Assembly: GCA_018895795.1 (NCBI GenBank)
Contig: JAHINZ010000054.1
Coordinates: 1-32,533, forward strand
Reading direction: 5' to 3'
From: Alphaproteobacteria bacterium
GTDB taxonomy: Bacteria; Pseudomonadota; Alphaproteobacteria; Caulobacterales; Caulobacteraceae
Length of the DNA: 32,533 nucleotides
Shown here: positions 27,609 to 32,533 of the stretch, in pieces
Layout: each line of letters begins with the position of its first letter
Numbering within the stretch: the first letter of the stretch is position 1
Notes under the pieces: model-generated
What the model saw: the letters and a program-made list of their open reading frames with translations, nothing else
Databases searched by the model: none
Told to the model about the DNA's origin: nothing
Translations under genes and position numbers: made by a program

Positions 27609-29122
27609 GCCACCGCCCGTGCGTCGCAATGGGCGCGGATGAAGGCCTGGTGGTCCGGCATCGACTCGGCCGTGCGCCGCACCGCCGTCTTCAGCTCGGA
27701 CAAGGCCCGGGCCGCTCGGACCGGATCGATGGCGTCGGTCATCGGGTCCAGACCTTGCGGCAGGATGTTCTGGCCCAGATAGACCGCCAGCCAGGAGGGC
27801 TCCAGAAAGAAGCCGTCGCGATATTTGACGATCATCCCCCGGTCGCGGAACAGGTCCATCTTGTAGGCCAGGCTGTCAGGGATCGGGGCCGCCCGCCGGT
27901 CGATCCAGAACGGCGAGTCGTCGCGCTGGGTGGCGTGGTAGTGCAGCACCAGAAAGTCGCGGATCCGCTCGAACTCCAGGTCCATGACCCGGTTATATTC
28001 GTCCTGGTCGGCCTGGGCGCAATCGCGCTGCGGGAACAGTTCCAGCAGGGTGGTGACGGCCAGCTGGATCAGGTGGATGCTGGTCGACTCCAGCGGTTCC
28101 AGGAAGCCGCTCGACAGGCCGATGGCCACGCAGTTGCGGTTCCATTGCTTCTTGCGGCGGCCGGTGACGAACCGCAGGAAGCGCGGATCGGCCTGGGCCT
28201 TGCCGTCCAGCTTCGAGACCAGCACCCGGGCCGCGTCGTCGTCGCTGATATAGTCGCTGCAATAGACATAGCCGTTGCCGACCCGGTGCTGCAGCGGGAT
28301 GCGCCAGCGCCAGCCTGCCGCATCGGCGGTGGCGCGGGTATAGGGCGTGGGCGGCTCGACCGCGTCGCAGGGCACGGCGGCGGCACGGTCGCAGGGCAGC
28401 CAGCGGCTCCAGTCCTCATAGCCGGTGTGCAGCGCCTGTTCGATCAGCAGGCCGCGAAAGCCCGAACAGTCAATGAAGAGGTCGCCCTCGATCCTCTGGC
28501 CGCTTTCCAGGGTCACGGCCTCGATGAAGCCGTCCTCGCCGCGCAGGCTGACGTCGACGATCTTGCCCTCCGTGCGCCGCACGCCGCGCGCCTGCGCATA
28601 GGCCCGCAGGTACAGGGCGTAGAGGCCGGCGTCGAACTGGTAGGCGTATGAAAAGGTCGATCCCAGCGACCGTGGGTCGGGCGAGGGCGGCGCGAACCGG
28701 TTCAGGCGCGCCGCCACGATCGGCAGGCTGTAGGCCTCGATCGGATCGGCTTCGCCGCGCGCGTTCGCCCGCAGCCAGTGCTGGTGGAAGTCGACCCCGC
28801 CGATCGGCTGACCGAAGGCCCCGAACGGGTGGATATAGCTCTCGCCCTGGCGGCCCCAGTCGCGGAACTCGATGCCCAGCTTGAAGGTCGCCTGGGTCTT
28901 GCGCATGAAGTCGGCCTCGTCGAGGCCCAGCTTGGCGTTGAAGCCGCGGATATGGGGCACGGTGGCCTCGCCGACCCCGACCGTGCCGATCTCGGCCGAC
29001 TCGATCAGGTCTATGGTCAGGCGAGAGTCGGCCAGCACGGCGCTGAGGCCGGCGGCGGCCATCCAGCCGGCGGTTCCCCCGCCGACGATCACGATCTTCC
29101 GGATCGCGCCGTTCCCCATCAT
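27605..29122 (-). CDS. Tryptophan halogenase-family flavoprotein (copy 1, promoter-proximal)
   Basis: [62 protein letters not shown]. Start is uncertain among GTG 29134, ATG 29122 and ATG 29119. Confidence 0.92.
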   Translation of the reverse strand: MMGNGAIRKIVIVGGGTAGWMAAAGLSAVLADSRLTIDLIESAEIGTVGVGEATVPHIRGFNAKLGLDEADFMRKTQATFKLGIEFRDWGRQGESYIHPFGAFGQPIGGVDFHQHWLRANARGEADPIEAYSLPIVAARLNRFAPPSPDPRSLGSTFSYAYQFDAGLYALYLRAYAQARGVRRTEGKIVDVSLRGEDGFIEAVTLESGQRIEGDLFIDCSGFRGLLIEQALHTGYEDWSRWLPCDRAAAVPCDAVEPPTPYTRATADAAGWRWRIPLQHRVGNGYVYCSDYISDDDAARVLVSKLDGKAQADPRFLRFVTGRRKKQWNRNCVAIGLSSGFLEPLESTSIHLIQLAVTTLLELFPQRDCAQADQDEYNRVMDLEFERIRDFLVLHYHATQRDDSPFWIDRRAAPIPDSLAYKMDLFRDRGMIVKYRDGFFLEPSWLAVYLGQNILPQGLDPMTDAIDPVRAARALSELKTAVRRTAESMPDHQAFIRAHCDARAVA

Positions 29123-29207
29123 CTCCTCCGCCACGACGTTTCCCTTTTGTCTTCTCTCTGTCGAACGTCCGTTTCTCGAGGAACGGCCTTAGCGACAAAC
29201 TGCAAAT

Positions 29208-29223
29208 TGACAACGCTGTCTTA
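29208..29223. promoter_or_regulatory. LacI-type operator-like site TGACAACGCTGTCTTA
   Basis: GACA-ACGC-TGTC inverted repeat with central CG, upstream of the halogenase operon. Confidence 0.45.
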
Positions 29224-29267
29224 CGTCGTCATCTCTATGTCATACAGGCGGCAAGCGCCGGTTCAGG

Positions 29268-29278
29268 TGGTCGGACCA
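29268..29278. promoter_or_regulatory. FadR-type operator-like palindrome TGGTCGGACCA in the halogenase/TonB2 intergenic region
   Basis: Identical 11-mer to the site at 17369-17379. Confidence 0.55.
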
Positions 29279-29428
29279 TCGGGGAGATCGTCGGGGCCGG
29301 GGGGCCTGAAGCGGGTGTGTCGCACAGACGGCATGCGCTCCGTTGCTCCCTATCCCGCGCCGCTCTCCTCGCATGGCTACGTGAAGCGGGCCCTCGTGGC
29401 AACGCTTGACAACAGGGTTGCAGTCAGA

Positions 29429-29439
29429 TGATCTGACCA
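29429..29439. promoter_or_regulatory. Near-match FadR-type site TGATCTGACCA upstream of TonB receptor 2
   Basis: 10/11 match to TGGTCNGACCA. Confidence 0.35.
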
Positions 29440-29464
29440 ACAATGGTCACGGTAACATGACCAA

Positions 29465-29478
29465 TGGTAGCGCTAACG
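29465..29478. promoter_or_regulatory. LacI-type operator-like site TGGTAGCGCTAACG upstream of TonB receptor 2
   Basis: Core palindrome TAGCGCTA with central CG, about 30 bp before the start codon; resembles the xyl-box reported for LacI-family XylR in Xanthomonas (from memory). Confidence 0.5.
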
Positions 29479-29508
29479 TCGCTACGCACAAAAGGGGAGG
29501 TTAAACAC

Positions 29509-32500
29509 ATGGGCTCTGTCCAGAGGTCGTTCGCGCAGCGCGGACGCAATTCATTCATGTCCGGACTGACATGCGGCGTTTCGGCCGTGGCGCTGAGCGC
29601 CGCGCTGTTCGCCGTTCCGACATTCGCCCAGGCCCAAACCAAGGCCAAGACCGATGACTCGGCCGTCGTCGACGAGGTCGTGGTCACCAGCATCCGCCAG
29701 AGCCTGAAGAGTTCCCAGGCCCTGAAGCAGTCGTCGGACATCATCGGCGACTCCATCACCGCCGAAGACATCGGCGCCTTGCCCGACCGGTCGGTGACCG
29801 AGGCCCTGTCGCGCGTGCCCGGCGTGTCGATCAACCGCTTCGCCGCGGGCGTCGACCCCGACCACTTCTCGACCGAAGGCAGCGGCGTCGTCGTGCGCGG
29901 CTTGAACTTCGTGCGCTCCGAGCTGAACGGCCGCGACAGCTTCACGGCCAATAACGGCCGCGGCCTCAGCTTCGCCGACGTGCCGTCGGAACTGCTGGGC
30001 GGCGTCGACGTGTTCAAGAGCCCCTCGGCCGATCTGATCGAAGGCGGCATTTCGGGCACGGTCAATCTGCGCACCCGCCTGCCGTTCGACAGCAGCAAGC
30101 GCATCCTGTCGCTGTCGGCCGAAGCCAGCTATGGCGACATGGTCAAGACCTGGAAGCCGACCTATTCGTTCCTCTACAGCGACCGCTTCGACACCAGCAT
30201 CGGTGAATTCGGCGTCCTGGCCAGCCTGGTCGACTCCAAGCTGGAAACCCGCAGCGACGCCATCCAGGTGTCCAACTTCGGTTGCCGCACCAATCTGGGC
30301 ACCGCCACCGCCGATTGCGGCAATGGCACGAAGGGCGTGTGGTTCCCGCGCGGCGCGGCGTTCCGCTCCACCAACACCGACCGCGAGCGCAAGGGCCAGG
30401 CGGCGGCCCTGCAATGGAAGAGCAATGACGGCACGATGCTGGCCGCCTTCCAGTATCTGCGCTCGGACTCGACCAGCAACACCACCGAACATGCGATGGA
30501 AATCGCCACAGACAACGTCGCCAGCAACGGCGACTCGCGTCCGGTGGCCGGCACCAGCTTCACGTTCGACAACAGCGGCGTGTTCACCGACGGCGTGATC
30601 ACCGGCACGACCGGCTGGCGCTCCGACCAGAACGGCGCCGATCCGCGCACGCCGATCGATGGCCTGCAGTCCAACAACATCCGTCGCGACGAACAGAACT
30701 CCAACGTCACGTCCGACTACGGCTTCAACTTCAAATGGACGCCGAACGACCAGTGGGGCTTCCAGTTCGACGCCCAGCATGTCGACTCCAAGGTCGATGT
30801 TCTGAGCATGGGTATCTGGGCCTCCACCTTCCAGAACGCGGCGATCACGCTGCACGGCGATGATCTGCCGACCGTGCTGTTCTCGGCGCCCTCGAACGGC
30901 CAGACCCAGTCCAACTGCCTGCCCTACAACAACAATTGCCCGTCCTACGACCGGGGCATGCACAATAATCTGAGCGACCCGTACAACACCTTCTGGCGCT
31001 CGGCGATGGACCACATCGAGCAGTCCGAAGGCACCGAGGACGCGGTCAAGTTCGACGTCGAATACAAGTTCGCCGGCGACACCTGGTTCGACTCCGTCAA
31101 GGCCGGCGTGCGCTGGGCCGAGCGCGATCAGACCACCCGGTTCTCGACCTATAACTGGGGTGTCTTGAGCGAAATCTGGGGCGAAGGCGGCCCCGTCTGG
31201 CTCACCGACAAGATCGATGGCGTGCCGAGCGCCGGCGGGTCGGGCCTGCCCGGCACGACGGGCGTCGACAGCACCGGCCGCGCCCAGCTGGACGGCTTCG
31301 CCAATTTCATGCGCGGCCAGACCCCTCTGCCGACGGGCACGGAGTCGCGCCTGTTCTACGGCGCCAACACCGCTGAAAACTACAAGGCGGCGTCGGACTT
31401 CGCCCTGTCGGTCGGCGACGAATGGCGGGCGCGCAACGGCGCCAATGGCTGCCCGCAGAACTGGGTGCCTCTGGCTCAACGCTGTAATGTCATCGCCGGC
31501 TCGCCCTTCCTGCCGCAGGAAATCAACCCGGTTAACGAGGTCAACAAGGCCGTCTATCTGGTGTCGCGCTTCAAGGGCGACGTCGGCGCGGCCCGCGTCA
31601 GCGGCAATATCGGCGTGCGCTATACGGCCACCCGCCGTCAGGCCGATGGCTTCCAGGCCTTCCCGAACACCAACTTCGCCACCGACGCCTCGTGCGCCGT
31701 CGTGCCCGCGGGCCAGACCGCGACGCCGTTCTGTCTGTTGACCCCCGCTGTTCGGGCCGCGGCCCGTCTGTGGGCCAATGGCGCGGTGACGCCGGTCACG
31801 GCCAATGCCGACTTCAACTACTGGCTGCCCAGTTTCAACCTGAAGGTCGTCATGCCCGGCGGCCTGCAATATCGCCTGGGCGCGTCCAAGACGGTCACGC
31901 CGCCGGATATCGGCCTGACGCGCAACTATTATAACCTGTCCCTGAACACCAACGCCGACGGCATCAGCAACGGCCGGCCCAGCGGCAATGTGACGGTGGG
32001 CAATCCGTACCTGAAGCCCACCCAGTCGACCAATCTCGACGCCTCGGTGGAGTGGTATTTCGCCCCGGTCGGCTCGCTGACCTTCGCGGCCTTCTACAAG
32101 GAGCTGACCGACGTCGCGACCAACACCACGGTGCGCAAGCCGTTCACCAACAACGGCGCCACGTTTGATGTGATCACGACCCAGCCGGGCAATTCCGACC
32201 AGAAGGCCAAGGTCAAGGGCTTCGAAATCGGCTACCAGCAGTTCTATGACTTCCTGCCCAAGCCGCTGGACGGCTTCGGCATCAACGCCAACTACAGCTA
32301 CATCGAGAGCAGCGGCGTGCCGCAAAGCACGCTGTCGGCGACCGACCCGGACGTGGCCGCCGGCCGCGTCACGACGGTCGACACCAGCAAGCTGCCGCTG
32401 CAGGGCCTGTCCAAGCACAACGCCAACTTCGCGGCCATCTATGAGAAGGGCCCGATCTCGGCCCGTCTGGCCTATAACTGGCGTTCGGACTTCCTGCTGA

Positions 32501-32533
32501 CGGTCCGCGACGTGATCGTGCCCTATGCGCCGA
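29509..32533 (+). CDS. TonB-dependent receptor 2 (3' end outside window)
   Basis: My translation from ATG 29509 (after AAAAGGGGAGGTTAAACAC): MGSVQRSFAQRGRNSFMSGLTCGVSAVALSAALFAVPTFAQAQ...VVDEVVVTSIRQSLKSSQALKQSSDIIGDSITAEDIGALPDRSVTEALSRVPGV... open to the window edge. Not in the supplied ORF track, apparently because it has no stop in the window. Confidence 0.92.
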   Translation, partial: MGSVQRSFAQRGRNSFMSGLTCGVSAVALSAALFAVPTFAQAQTKAKTDDSAVVDEVVVTSIRQSLKSSQALKQSSDIIGDSITAEDIGALPDRSVTEALSRVPGVSINRFAAGVDPDHFSTEGSGVVVRGLNFVRSELNGRDSFTANNGRGLSFADVPSELLGGVDVFKSPSADLIEGGISGTVNLRTRLPFDSSKRILSLSAEASYGDMVKTWKPTYSFLYSDRFDTSIGEFGVLASLVDSKLETRSDAIQVSNFGCRTNLGTATADCGNGTKGVWFPRGAAFRSTNTDRERKGQAAALQWKSNDGTMLAAFQYLRSDSTSNTTEHAMEIATDNVASNGDSRPVAGTSFTFDNSGVFTDGVITGTTGWRSDQNGADPRTPIDGLQSNNIRRDEQNSNVTSDYGFNFKWTPNDQWGFQFDAQHVDSKVDVLSMGIWASTFQNAAITLHGDDLPTVLFSAPSNGQTQSNCLPYNNNCPSYDRGMHNNLSDPYNTFWRSAMDHIEQSEGTEDAVKFDVEYKFAGDTWFDSVKAGVRWAERDQTTRFSTYNWGVLSEIWGEGGPVWLTDKIDGVPSAGGSGLPGTTGVDSTGRAQLDGFANFMRGQTPLPTGTESRLFYGANTAENYKAASDFALSVGDEWRARNGANGCPQNWVPLAQRCNVIAGSPFLPQEINPVNEVNKAVYLVSRFKGDVGAARVSGNIGVRYTATRRQADGFQAFPNTNFATDASCAVVPAGQTATPFCLLTPAVRAAARLWANGAVTPVTANADFNYWLPSFNLKVVMPGGLQYRLGASKTVTPPDIGLTRNYYNLSLNTNADGISNGRPSGNVTVGNPYLKPTQSTNLDASVEWYFAPVGSLTFAAFYKELTDVATNTTVRKPFTNNGATFDVITTQPGNSDQKAKVKGFEIGYQQFYDFLPKPLDGFGINANYSYIESSGVPQSTLSATDPDVAAGRVTTVDTSKLPLQGLSKHNANFAAIYEKGPISARLAYNWRSDFLLTVRDVIVPYAP

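Noticed and set aside
29406-29434. TTGACA with a -10-like TGATCT as the TonB2 promoter
   Set aside because: The -10 match is poor; cannot be called without TSS data.
29551-32418. 955-aa minus-strand ORF
   Set aside because: Antisense shadow of TonB receptor 2; low-complexity Arg/Gly/Val/Ala composition and no recognisable domain.
1-32533. CRISPR arrays, tRNA/rRNA genes, transposases, phage genes, classical defence systems
   Set aside because: None recognised; repeats seen are palindromic intergenic elements without regular spacing.

Overview
This is a high-GC alphaproteobacterial window. Codon usage, gene content and intergenic palindromes look like Caulobacter or a close relative, but that is inference. 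The left half looks like a glucuronoxylan / hexuronate utilisation locus: GH3 C-terminus, sialate-O-acetylesterase-type esterase, GH115 alpha-glucuronidase, FadR-subfamily GntR regulator, D-mannonate dehydratase and GH67 alpha-glucuronidase. It is interrupted by a kynB-kynU-amino acid permease operon and a secreted esterase. The centre holds an AT-rich intergenic island, a PAS-containing MCP-like protein with a divergent signalling tip, a TonB-dependent receptor with a clear terminator, and a GAF/PAS/histidine kinase/REC hybrid. The right half has four consecutive tryptophan-halogenase-family flavoproteins on the minus strand. One of them (26103-27608) has altered nucleotide-binding and active-site motifs. 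They are divergent from a second TonB-dependent receptor that runs off the right edge and is missing from the supplied ORF track. The strongest candidate for something new is the coupling of the halogenase quartet and both TonB receptors to the glucuronoxylan genes. This rests on TGGTCNGACCA (FadR-type) palindromes at both TonB promoters, a near match between manD and GH67, and LacI-type operators in the halogenase/TonB intergenic region. No rRNA, tRNA, CRISPR array or transposase was recognised.
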